IMG/VR virus record: IMGVR_UViG_3300043673_000017
Coordinates: 1 to 43,569 of that record
From: a virus
Direction: 5' to 3' (one strand)
DNA: 43,569 nucleotides
The notes below the pieces were generated by a model, which made no database searches, was not told the origin of the DNA, and saw nothing but the letters and a program-made list of their open reading frames with translations. The position numbers and the translations under genes are program-made. This document shows, piece after piece, positions 33,781 to 39,190 of the stretch. How positions within the stretch are numbered: position 1 is the stretch's first letter; each line of letters begins with the position of its first letter.

Positions 33781-33903
33781 ATGCAATTCCACAATGCCCG
33801 TTTCGCCAATTCTCGCCAGTCCACAGCCTTAACCCTTGACGCAGTCCGCGCCGTCGCACCGTCTGCATTTGCTGATCATGCGCACGATTCCCGCTCCGCT
33901 TAG
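33781..33903 (+). pseudogene. Truncated DUF932 protein (N-terminal 40 aa only)
   Basis: AGGAG lies 9 bp before ATG 33781. The peptide ends LTLDAVRAVAPSAFADHAHD-SRSA and stops at TAG. The block 'rxxAPSxFAxxAHxSRS' is the start of phage/plasmid DUF932 proteins, which usually run on for about 250-350 residues (RYxYIPT... should follow). No continuation in another frame is evident, so this looks like a deletion remnant rather than a single frameshift. A functional short peptide cannot be excluded. Confidence 0.6.
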
Positions 33904-33911
33904 GTGCGGCA

Positions 33912-34178
33912 ATGAACCCGCATCCTTTCAAACCAACCGCCAAACACAAGCAATGCGCCACCTGCGGCGGATGGGCGGACGCAAGCTATCACAACCTCGA
34001 ACTATTCACAGATGCCGACCGCGAACGTGAGAAGGCCCGGCAGATTCAGGAAGCGGCGGAGCTGACTCTGGAAATGAGGCGACCGCTGGCCGATGTTTCC
34101 GAGAAGGCCGGGCAGATGGAACGCGAATCGCCGTTGTTTTACGGGAGAGGAGAAAACCCTACGCTATGGAGCACTTGA
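33912..34178 (+). CDS. Hypothetical protein with N-terminal CxxC (88 aa)
   Basis: MNPHPFKPTAKHKQCATCGG then a charged helix (TDADREREKARQIQEAAELT) and a polar tail. The CATC knuckle suggests metal binding, although only one CxxC is seen. It starts 8 bp after the DUF932 remnant stop and overlaps the next gene by 13 bp. No family recognised. Confidence 0.6.
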   Translation: MNPHPFKPTAKHKQCATCGGWADASYHNLELFTDADREREKARQIQEAAELTLEMRRPLADVSEKAGQMERESPLFYGRGENPTLWST

Positions 34179-34318
34179 AACCGCAACCGATCTTTGTCGC
34201 AGTGAAAACCGCCGTCATGCGCGGTAGCGAGCACGTTGCGACGGCCATTTCAAAGACGTTCGCCAAGAGAATCGCGAACGCACTCAACAAGCACAAACCT
34301 AACTCGGAAGGGGTTTGA
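34166..34318 (+). CDS. Small phage protein (50 aa)
   Basis: MEHLKPQPIFVAVKTAVMRG then EHVATAISKTFAKRIANALN and KHKPNSEGV. The ATAISKTFAKRIANALN helix resembles small proteins repeatedly found in phages beside DUF932-type genes. It ends one base before the recombinase start. Function unknown. Confidence 0.6.
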   Translation: MEHLKPQPIFVAVKTAVMRGSEHVATAISKTFAKRIANALNKHKPNSEGV

Positions 34319-34319
34319 A

Positions 34320-34964
34320 ATGAAATGCTTCGCCTATTTGCGGGTGAGTTCTATCGGGCAAACTACAGGAGATGGCTACGACCGGCAGATTTTAGCCTGC
34401 GAACAGTACGCTGCCAAGAATGGCTTAGAGATTGCCGAAGTCTTCCGCGAGGCCATCACAGGCAAAAGTGATCTGGACGCGCGACCGGCCCTGGGCGAGC
34501 TCTTCGTGGCGCTCGAAGAGAACGGCATCAAGACCGTAATCGTTGAGAAGCTGGACCGCGTAGCAAGGGATCTCATGATTCAAGAGGCCATCGTTGCCGA
34601 CATGCAGCGCCGCGGATACACGCTCATCTCGACAGCGGAACCTGATTTATGCTCGACCGATCCAAGCCGCGTGCTGATTCGGCAAATCTTCGGTGCCATC
34701 AGCCAATGGGAGAAGTCGGTCATCGTTTTGAAGCTGCAGGGAGCACGGCAGAGGAAACGTGCGGCCGATCCTGCCTACCGCGACGGTCGGAAGGCATACG
34801 GAGAGAAGCCTGGCGAGCGGGAGATACTGGACCGCATGACGCTGATGCGGGACGGTGGCGCCATCTTCCAGACCATTGCCGATACCTTGAACGCGGAAGG
34901 CGTTACGACCCGCATGGGTGCCAAGTGGCACGCTCCCACGGTGCAAAAGATTCTTTCGCGTTGA
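34320..34964 (+). CDS. Small serine recombinase (resolvase/invertase family)
   Basis: This 214-aa protein starts at ATG 34320 (GGAAGGGG 6-13 bp upstream); the longer frame runs through the 50-aa gene. MKCFAYLRVSSIGQTTGDGY carries the catalytic YxRVS serine (residue 10), and VIVEKLDRVARD the conserved LDR motif. After the E-helix comes a short recombinase/HTH region (IFQTIADTLNAEGVTTRMGA). Such enzymes resolve, invert or integrate DNA at short sites with a 2-bp crossover. It is much shorter than large serine integrases. No matching crossover sites were confirmed, and its reading frame is intact. Confidence 0.85.
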   Translation: MKCFAYLRVSSIGQTTGDGYDRQILACEQYAAKNGLEIAEVFREAITGKSDLDARPALGELFVALEENGIKTVIVEKLDRVARDLMIQEAIVADMQRRGYTLISTAEPDLCSTDPSRVLIRQIFGAISQWEKSVIVLKLQGARQRKRAADPAYRDGRKAYGEKPGEREILDRMTLMRDGGAIFQTIADTLNAEGVTTRMGAKWHAPTVQKILSR

Positions 34965-35060
34965 TTGTAAAGCTCGTTTGTCTATACAGGCTTGAAGGGT
35001 CGCGCGGTGCGAATGTCTATACATTGTTCGAAATTGACCATCTAACTCTAGGCAAATCTG

Positions 35061-35082
35061 CGGAAGTATGTACTTTACGCAA
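35061..35082 (+). repeat. Left terminal inverted repeat of the transposon
   Basis: Twenty-two bases, perfect inverted copy of 38027-38048. The inner half is TACTTTACGCAA, a motif that also forms both arms of the palindrome in the transposase promoter. The target duplication CAAATCTG precedes it at 35053-35060. Confidence 0.9.
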
Positions 35083-35092
35083 TGATCTATCT

Positions 35093-35344
35093 TTATCGAC
35101 GGTCGTGTTCGACAGCACGCATGAGGGCGTTGTACTTCTCTACATTGACCTTTGTATTGTCATCTTTAGCATCGAGGGTGAGGAAATAGGCGGTCTTCAA
35201 ACCAAATGGGAAGACCACCTTAATATCCGCCGTGAATACGAACGTATAGCTTTTACGTTCGCCCTCTGTGGATGGGCGACTCATCGCACCGACTTGTCTT
35301 ATCCCGAGCTTGGAAAGTTCAGCCCTCAAATCGCCCAGTGTCAT
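35093..35344 (-). CDS. Small cargo protein next to the HicB-like gene, possible toxin partner
   Basis: This 83-aa protein starts 9 bp after the HicB-like stop, so the two are co-transcribed. MTLGDLRAELSKLGIRQVGA begins with a helix that resembles the start of HicA-type proteins, followed by strands (SYTFVFTADIKVVFPF) but without the HicA catalytic His (G-S-H). It ends just before the left transposon end. Either a divergent partner in a two-gene addiction module or an unrelated cargo gene. Confidence 0.55.
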   Translation of the reverse strand: MTLGDLRAELSKLGIRQVGAMSRPSTEGERKSYTFVFTADIKVVFPFGLKTAYFLTLDAKDDNTKVNVEKYNALMRAVEHDRR

Positions 35345-35353
35345 TGTTCGCTT

Positions 35354-35701
35354 TTAAGCAGCAATCGCTAAGCAGTAGGTGAAGTGACATTCCATCACAT
35401 TCACGGGGGCGACTTCGGCTGCTACATCCACAGTCTTAATGATTGGCTCGCCTTGATCAAGTGCTTGATTGAACAGATCCCAATACTCATGCGGTGCGCG
35501 ATGGCAATGCGCGGAAGTATCTGGAACGCCAACCTTTATGCAGAAATACACTACGGCTCGTACAGTGTCATTCAGTTGATTGACAGCGTCATCAACACTG
35601 CTTCCTGTCCCTACTAAATCCAAATCCAAGCAGTGTGCTACGTATTCGCCTTCTACCTGGTGGACGAGGTAATGGAGTTGGCTTGTAAAAGTGAAGTCCA
35701 T
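35354..35701 (-). CDS. HicB-like antitoxin-fold protein (transposon cargo)
   Basis: This 115-aa protein starts at ATG 35701 with GGAGAGG 6 bp upstream, which rules out the longer frame. FTSQLHYLVHQVEGEYVAHC followed by LDLDLVGTGSSVDDAVNQLN matches the HicB partial RNase-H-like fold. The C-terminal part (HRAPHEYWDLFNQALDQGEP) lacks the usual HTH or RHH DNA-binding tail. HicB proteins neutralise HicA mRNA interferases; here the neighbour is not an obvious HicA. Confidence 0.7.
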   Translation of the reverse strand: MDFTFTSQLHYLVHQVEGEYVAHCLDLDLVGTGSSVDDAVNQLNDTVRAVVYFCIKVGVPDTSAHCHRAPHEYWDLFNQALDQGEPIIKTVDVAAEVAPVNVMECHFTYCLAIAA

Positions 35702-35762
35702 GTTTACCTCTCCTCTCCCCGAGAATTCAATCGCGGGTGTTGATGGCCCGTCTGGGCCAAGA

Positions 35763-35800
35763 TGACAATTCGGGGTGCATGTACGGTCAAATACATGCAA
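35763..35800 (-). promoter_or_regulatory. Putative promoter/operator of the HicB-like pair
   Basis: TGCATGTA-N8-TACATGCA (35777-35800) is an inverted repeat with 8-bp perfect arms. Minus-strand TTGACC (35791-35786) lies in its spacer, and TGTCAT follows at a 17-bp distance, a plausible -35/-10 pair 60 bp upstream of the start. Autoregulation by the pair would be typical of antitoxins. Confidence 0.5.
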
Positions 35801-35997
35801 CGAAAACCTTTACGGGGTACGATTTGGAGTAATGGGTTAGGTTGAGAGAAAGGCACACTCTCGCAACCACAATACTCTGAGGGCTATCCACTCTGCAACT
35901 CAAAAATATCCCTCTCGTATCGCACAGTATATCCTGAGTGATTCCAAAAGACCTCACCCAAAGGTGGGATGCGCACGCACACCCCCTAGTTCTGAGA

Positions 35998-36132
35998 TTA
36001 TTTAGGCCACCCACCCGATGGTTTCTTCTTAGACAGGGACCTCTTTACCGCGTCCTGCCACTTGCCCTCAATCTTGAGCGCGTCGGGCTTTGGGCCGGTC
36101 TTTGCGGGTTTCTTCTTGGCAGGTTTACGCAT
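35998..36132 (-). CDS. 44-aa basic protein linked to the transposase
   Basis: MRKPAKKKPAKTGPKPDALK then IEGKWQDAVKRSLSKKKPSG and GWPK. It overlaps the 3' end of the transposase gene by 8 bp, so it is co-transcribed and perhaps coupled. I recall similar short Lys/Pro-rich proteins beside IS1595-type transposases. Function unknown; DNA binding or a transposition accessory role is plausible. Confidence 0.65.
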   Translation of the reverse strand: MRKPAKKKPAKTGPKPDALKIEGKWQDAVKRSLSKKKPSGGWPK

Positions 36133-37087
36133 GGTTTGGGGAGGCCTTATAGGTCAGACGCTTGCCCTCTGCTGATCTTACCGCCAACACCGTGCGCTCG
36201 CCGTCGTTTAGTTTCCGGGCATTCCACATGAAGTCGAACTGCCAGAGATAACGGTGCAAGTATTCCTTGCTCACATTGTGATAGACGCCAATGATGCCGC
36301 GCTTCACAAGGGCGAAGGAGCTTTCAATCGTGTTGGTGTGGACGTCGCCACGGGCGTACTGGCGCATGCTGTGACGAATCCGAGAGTGTCCACCCTCAAA
36401 CGATGGGCCGATGCCCTTGTAGCCCACGTAATCGTCCGTCATGATCCTCGAACGGGGGTCAACAACCCTCTTGATTTCGTCTTTGAGGGTCTTGCCTGTT
36501 ACGTCAGCGATGATCCGGCGGCGAATTTCTCCATCGCGCTGCACCGCGCCAAACACAATGGTTTTTCTATCTGCAGTCTTGCGATTATCGATCCACTTGT
36601 TGCGCGGTTTGCCTCCGACGAAGGTTTCATCGCATTCCACAATTCCGGTCAGTGGCGCGGCTGTTGGAAGGTCTGGAGCCATCGCAAATCGAATGCGGTT
36701 CATCAGGAACAGTGCTGACTTATAGCTGATCTGGCAGTGCCTCTTGATCTCCAGTGCCGATACACCCTTCTTGGATGTGGCCCCGCGCCAGAACGCATAC
36801 GCCCAATGCTTCATCTGGATTCTGGATTCTTCGTACACTGTGCCGATGCGGACCGTGTACTGCTCTTTGCAATCCCGGCAGCGCCAGAGGAAACGCTTGT
36901 TGCGCTCTCCGGTCTTCGCATCGGTCATCTTGTAGACTTCAACACTCCCGCACTTCACACAGCACGGATTCGCACCCCAACGCTGTCTTTCAAAGAATTC
37001 GACCGCAGCAAGCTCATCGGAACAGGCCAATGGAATCTCTGCAATCGTATCTGATTTTGAGAGGTTGTGAGCATCGCGTTTCTTCAT
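36125..37087 (-). CDS. IS1595-family (ISXO2-like) DDE transposase
   Basis: The 320-aa protein has an N-terminal zinc ribbon (CCVKC near residue 43; CRDC near 71) and an RNase-H-like catalytic domain. ECDETFVGG (near residue 149), MTDDYVGYKG (near 217) and HTNTIESSFA (near 253) give the D-D-E residues. It would cut at the terminal repeats at 35061 and 38048. There is no clear ribosome site at ATG 37087; the predicted -10 is about 12 bp upstream, so the mRNA may be nearly leaderless. The frame is intact, so the element may be active. Confidence 0.9.
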   Translation of the reverse strand: MKKRDAHNLSKSDTIAEIPLACSDELAAVEFFERQRWGANPCCVKCGSVEVYKMTDAKTGERNKRFLWRCRDCKEQYTVRIGTVYEESRIQMKHWAYAFWRGATSKKGVSALEIKRHCQISYKSALFLMNRIRFAMAPDLPTAAPLTGIVECDETFVGGKPRNKWIDNRKTADRKTIVFGAVQRDGEIRRRIIADVTGKTLKDEIKRVVDPRSRIMTDDYVGYKGIGPSFEGGHSRIRHSMRQYARGDVHTNTIESSFALVKRGIIGVYHNVSKEYLHRYLWQFDFMWNARKLNDGERTVLAVRSAEGKRLTYKASPNHA

Positions 37088-37098
37088 GATTAAAACTT

Positions 37099-37129
37099 TA
37101 TACTTAGCGCAATGGTTGCGTCAAGTAAA
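37099..37129 (-). promoter_or_regulatory. Transposase promoter overlapping a palindrome made of terminal-repeat motifs
   Basis: On the minus strand TTGACG (-35) and TATAAA (-10) are 16 bp apart. They overlap a 27-bp near-palindrome (37103-37129) whose arms read TACTTAGCGCAA and, reversed, TACTTGACGCAA. The terminal repeats contain TACTTTACGCAA, so all four sites share TACTT-NN-CGCAA. The transposase probably binds here and represses itself. Confidence 0.7.
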
Positions 37130-37217
37130 ATGTTTGACAATTGTTATCGGGGGTGTTCCCGTCACGGTCAATCACCTTGACAGAGGCATAGAGACGAGCG
37201 ACCATATTGAAAGGATG

Positions 37218-37306
37218 TGGTGCGGTAGACGGGATTCGAACCCGCACGGAGTGTACGCTCCAACAGCTCCCAAGGCTGTCGCGGCTGCCAATTTCGCCAC
37301 TACCGC
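37218..37306 (-). tRNA. tRNA with leucine-type body and UGG (proline) anticodon
   Basis: The 89-nt gene folds perfectly: acceptor GCGGTAG/CTACCGC, D arm GCG/CGC with AATTGGCAG loop, anticodon stem ACAGC/GCTGT, loop CTTGGGA, variable arm T-GGAG-CGTACA-CTCC-GT, T arm GCGGG/CCCGT with TTCGAAT, then A73 and an encoded CCA. The long variable arm, A73 and D-loop align position by position with bacterial tRNA-Leu, while the loop is typical of tRNA-Pro(UGG). If LeuRS charges it, it would insert Leu at CCA/CCG codons. It is inside the transposon. tRNAscan may label it Pro or undetermined. Confidence 0.85.
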
Positions 37307-37314
37307 ATTGATAG

Positions 37315-37357
37315 GCGGTCAGCGTTTCTTTCCCTCCTAAGGACAGACGCTGACCGC
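37315..37357. other. Long hairpin between the tRNA and the winged-helix gene
   Basis: GCGGTCAGCGT (37315-37325) pairs perfectly with ACGCTGACCGC (37347-37357). Its loop holds TCCCTCCTAAGGA (37331-37343), identical to the ribosome-site region of the neighbouring gene (37928-37940). No U-run follows on the minus strand, so it is not a classical terminator there; on the plus strand a U-rich tract follows. Confidence 0.6.
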
Positions 37358-37365
37358 TTTCCTAT

Positions 37366-37920
37366 TTATTGAATCGTGGCAGTTTCCTCCTTTACCTGTT
37401 GAGGAATTGTGCGGAATGCATATTTCCCGCGACGCACACAAAGCTCTTCGCGATCCGTGAGGCGCTTCAGCACGCTGTACAAATACGCGCGGTATTTGAA
37501 CTGTGTGCGAACCTGATTCCAGATTTCCGTGGGGGTCAGCCCATGCGGATTCTGGCGCAATAAATCGCGGACGATATCAGTTTTGCTTTTCTGTTCTCCG
37601 ACTTGGATCGGGTCTGCCTGTACCTCAGGTACCGTCAACGGAGTGGCGATTTGTGTATTGGGAAGAGGGAGCTGCGCCTGTTCGGCGGTCTGTTTGCGTG
37701 CTGTCTCCTCGGCCATGATCGCGGCGTAAGCAGTGTTCCACCCGTGGAATTGTTGCTGAGCAATTACAAATGCCTGCTGAGCCTTTTGGAAGTTTGCCTG
37801 CGCCGTCGCTTGAGCAGTTTGAGCGGCCTGAAATGCCTGCTGAGTTTCTTGCAAGTTGACTTGGGCGTCGTGGTGCCGAATGCGCAATTCTTCCAGCAAC
37901 GCGGACTGATCCTTTGCCAA
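37366..37920 (-). CDS. Coiled-coil protein with C-terminal winged helix (transposon cargo)
   Basis: This 184-aa protein is best started at TTG 37920, which has a perfect AGGAGG 10 bp upstream; ATGs further up have none. Residues 15-85 form a long Gln/Ala-rich coiled coil (ETQQAFQAAQTAQATAQANF). The C-terminal 65 residues form a winged-helix-like domain: TDIVRDLLRQNPHGLTPTEI then LYSVLKRLTDREELCVRRGK. It may bind DNA as a dimer or bridge; target unknown. It lies next to the tRNA and right transposon end. Confidence 0.7.
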   Translation of the reverse strand: MAKDQSALLEELRIRHHDAQVNLQETQQAFQAAQTAQATAQANFQKAQQAFVIAQQQFHGWNTAYAAIMAEETARKQTAEQAQLPLPNTQIATPLTVPEVQADPIQVGEQKSKTDIVRDLLRQNPHGLTPTEIWNQVRTQFKYRAYLYSVLKRLTDREELCVRRGKYAFRTIPQQVKEETATIQ

Positions 37921-38026
37921 TTGGTAATCCCTCCTAAGGATTGGACCAATGGTAGCGCATCGCATTCCTTTCTGTCTACTCACCTACCTTTTTCATGTGC
38001 GCATGTGACTATGTGACTATGCTCGG

Positions 38027-38048
38027 TTGCGTAAAGTACATACTTCCG
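38027..38048 (-). repeat. Right terminal inverted repeat of the transposon
   Basis: Perfect inverted copy of 35061-35082 (22 bp), followed by the target duplication CAAATCTG at 38049-38056. It lies 37 bp before the TTG of the Ig-like gene, so it may alter that gene's expression. Confidence 0.9.
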
Positions 38049-38084
38049 CAAATCTGCGCTACTATCGGGATTGGGAGAAGACAA

Positions 38085-38564
38085 TTGTCCCATCATCGCC
38101 ATCCCGATCAGATCGAAAACCTTCAACTTCGCAAGATTATTGAGCAGAACGAACGGATTATCCGGTTGCTTTGCCTGATCGCTGAGGAAGTTGAACCACC
38201 ATTCCTAGCCAGCATCTCAATCCACTTCCAAGGAGCTTCAATGGCAACCCCCGGTCCCGTTACCCTCACAACCGTTGGACAGCAAGTTACCGCGTCCGTC
38301 GTGGGCTTCGATCAGTTCGGCCAGCCCTTCACAGGAACCATCCCGCCGGCGACATTAACGAGCGACGATACAGCGCAAGCCATCGTCACGTTTGACCCCG
38401 CCACGGGCCTTACAACCGCTGTGGCGAATGGTGTGGCGAACATCACCGCGTCACTGACGACCGCGGAAGGGCTCGCTCTCACAGATACGGAATCGGTCAC
38501 AGTGGCGATTCCGATCGTGCCACCTCCGACACCGGTTTTGACGACAATCAAGGTTGCGTTCTAA
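38085..38564 (+). CDS. Ig-like (BIG2-type) domain protein with N-terminal helix
   Basis: Two starts are possible. TTG 38085 follows GGGAG and adds a helix (IENLQLRKIIEQNERIIRLL) to give 159 aa; ATG 38241 has a stronger AAGGAG and gives 107 aa. The common part is a bacterial Ig-like domain: PGPVTLTTVGQQVTASVVGF then ITASLTTAEGLALTDTESVT. Ig domains on phage particles often bind cell surfaces or decorate capsids. The gene lies outside the transposon but just beyond its right end, so its original promoter may have been separated from it. Confidence 0.75.
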   Translation: MSHHRHPDQIENLQLRKIIEQNERIIRLLCLIAEEVEPPFLASISIHFQGASMATPGPVTLTTVGQQVTASVVGFDQFGQPFTGTIPPATLTSDDTAQAIVTFDPATGLTTAVANGVANITASLTTAEGLALTDTESVTVAIPIVPPPTPVLTTIKVAF

Positions 38565-38588
38565 ACCCGTTCTCCCTGCACGGCAGAT

Positions 38589-38615
38589 CCCCGGCTTCGG
38601 TCGGGGTTTCTGTTT
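38589..38615 (+). terminator. Terminator after the Ig-like gene
   Basis: CCCCG-GCTTCGGT-CGGGG followed by TTTCTGTTT lies 25 bp past the Ig-like stop: 5-bp strong stem and a short U-rich tract. Converging minus-strand transcription begins just beyond. Confidence 0.6.
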
Positions 38616-38619
38616 CCAG

Positions 38620-38925
38620 TCATCCCTTTGGCTCCTGCCCACCAATCACATAAAGTAAGCCATCTGCTCGACGTTCATAATCATGTTTTCTGTCCGCAAA
38701 TTTGGCGATGCAGAATTGATCATCATCGGAGTGATCATGACATTCGCCGGAATGTCCGACCTTCCTGCGACACTTCATTCTGTGAAAAGACGGCCCAAAC
38801 CACTGCCAGCACCAATCGGCATCCATCTTCAATCTCTGCTCAGTCAGCGAATACCGGCACCCGCTGCAATATAGACTCTTGGCCGTATCCACTGTTCCGC
38901 CACAATCACATCTCACGACTGTCAT
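38620..38925 (-). CDS. Cysteine-rich zinc-ribbon-type protein (101 aa)
   Basis: MTVVRCDCGGTVDTAKSLYC starts a C-x-C...C-x2-C site (CDCGG...YCSGC), with two further cysteines in a HRMKCRRKVGHSGECHDH module; the latter resembles short C/H clusters of phage proteins. It has AGGAG 6 bp before ATG 38925. It converges on the Ig-like gene. The last gene of the right-hand minus run; function unknown. Confidence 0.65.
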   Translation of the reverse strand: MTVVRCDCGGTVDTAKSLYCSGCRYSLTEQRLKMDADWCWQWFGPSFHRMKCRRKVGHSGECHDHSDDDQFCIAKFADRKHDYERRADGLLYVIGGQEPKG

Positions 38926-39026
38926 TTTGGCTCCTGCCCACGAGTGGCCAGCAATTCATTCGCGAATTGTTTCGAGATTGTGCCTTTGACAAACCCAAAG
39001 TTGAATCTTTTGGATATTAAGACCAT
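38922..39026 (-). CDS. Short possible gene (34 aa)
   Basis: MVLISKRFNFGFVKGTISKQ then FANELLATRGQEPK, ending in an ATGA overlap with the zinc-ribbon gene. There is no clear ribosome site. Its tail GQEPK mirrors the tail of the neighbour because both genes end in the same 16-bp repeat. Uncertain. Confidence 0.3.
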   Translation of the reverse strand: MVLISKRFNFGFVKGTISKQFANELLATRGQEPK

Positions 39027-39040
39027 CAAATCTGATAGTT

Positions 39041-39135
39041 GGGCGAGTAGTGTCAATGGCAGCATGCGGGCCTGCAATTTGAGAGCGGTTCCGGGAAGCC
39101 CTGAGGTGTGGGTTCGAATCCCATCTCGTCCACCA
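39041..39135 (+). tRNA. Non-canonical tRNA-like gene with a 26-nt anticodon loop
   Basis: Acceptor GGGCGAG/CTCGTCC (pair 3-70 is G-U), D arm with TGGC, T arm GTGGG/CCCAT with TTCGAAT loop, A73 and encoded CCA are all regular. Between them the anticodon stem GGGC/GCCC (4 bp) closes a 26-nt loop instead of 7, followed by a normal 5-nt variable loop. G3-U70 is the alanine identity signal. It is followed by a terminator. It may be a decoy, a degenerate tRNA, or one with a 19-nt insertion; no anticodon can be assigned safely. Confidence 0.6.
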
Positions 39136-39160
39136 AGAAGTTTAAGGACCGCTCTCGCCT

Positions 39161-39190
39161 AAGCCGCCGTCACTGGCGGCTTTTGGTTTT
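39161..39190 (+). terminator. Rho-independent terminator after the tRNA-like gene
   Basis: AAGCCGCC-GTCACT-GGCGGCTT followed by TTGGTTTTC: an 8-bp stem and U-rich tail 25 bp past the CCA end. Its orientation supports transcription of the tRNA-like gene from the plus strand. Confidence 0.8.

Larger units (their letters stand above)
35061..38048 (-). mobile_element. IS1595-family transposon with cargo genes and a tRNA
   Basis: The element is 2,988 bp with perfect 22-bp terminal inverted repeats (starting CGGAAGTATG and ending TTTACGCAA inward). Both ends are flanked by CAAATCTG (35053-35060 and 38049-38056), an 8-bp target duplication as expected for the IS1595 family. It contains the transposase, a 44-aa basic protein, a HicB-like gene and partner, a coiled-coil/winged-helix gene and a tRNA, all on the minus strand. 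Restoring the empty site joins the recombinase side directly to the Ig-like gene. Confidence 0.85.

Noticed and set aside
35977-37156. ACACCCCC / GGGGGTGT as ends of a short insertion sequence around the transposase
   Set aside because: Only 8-10 matching bases and no target duplication; the 22-bp ends further out are far stronger.
35059-38050. Inverted repeats next to a serine recombinase as crossover sites of an invertible segment
   Set aside because: The repeats are better explained as transposon ends: an IS1595-type transposase lies between them and an exact 8-bp direct duplication flanks them. Inversion is not excluded but not needed.
38451-38645. Minus-strand frame over the Ig-like gene
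   Set aside because: Shadow of the plus-strand Ig-like gene and its terminator, without a ribosome site.
39161-39190. tRNA 3' end as a prophage attachment site
   Set aside because: No second copy of the tRNA 3' end in the window and no tyrosine integrase nearby.
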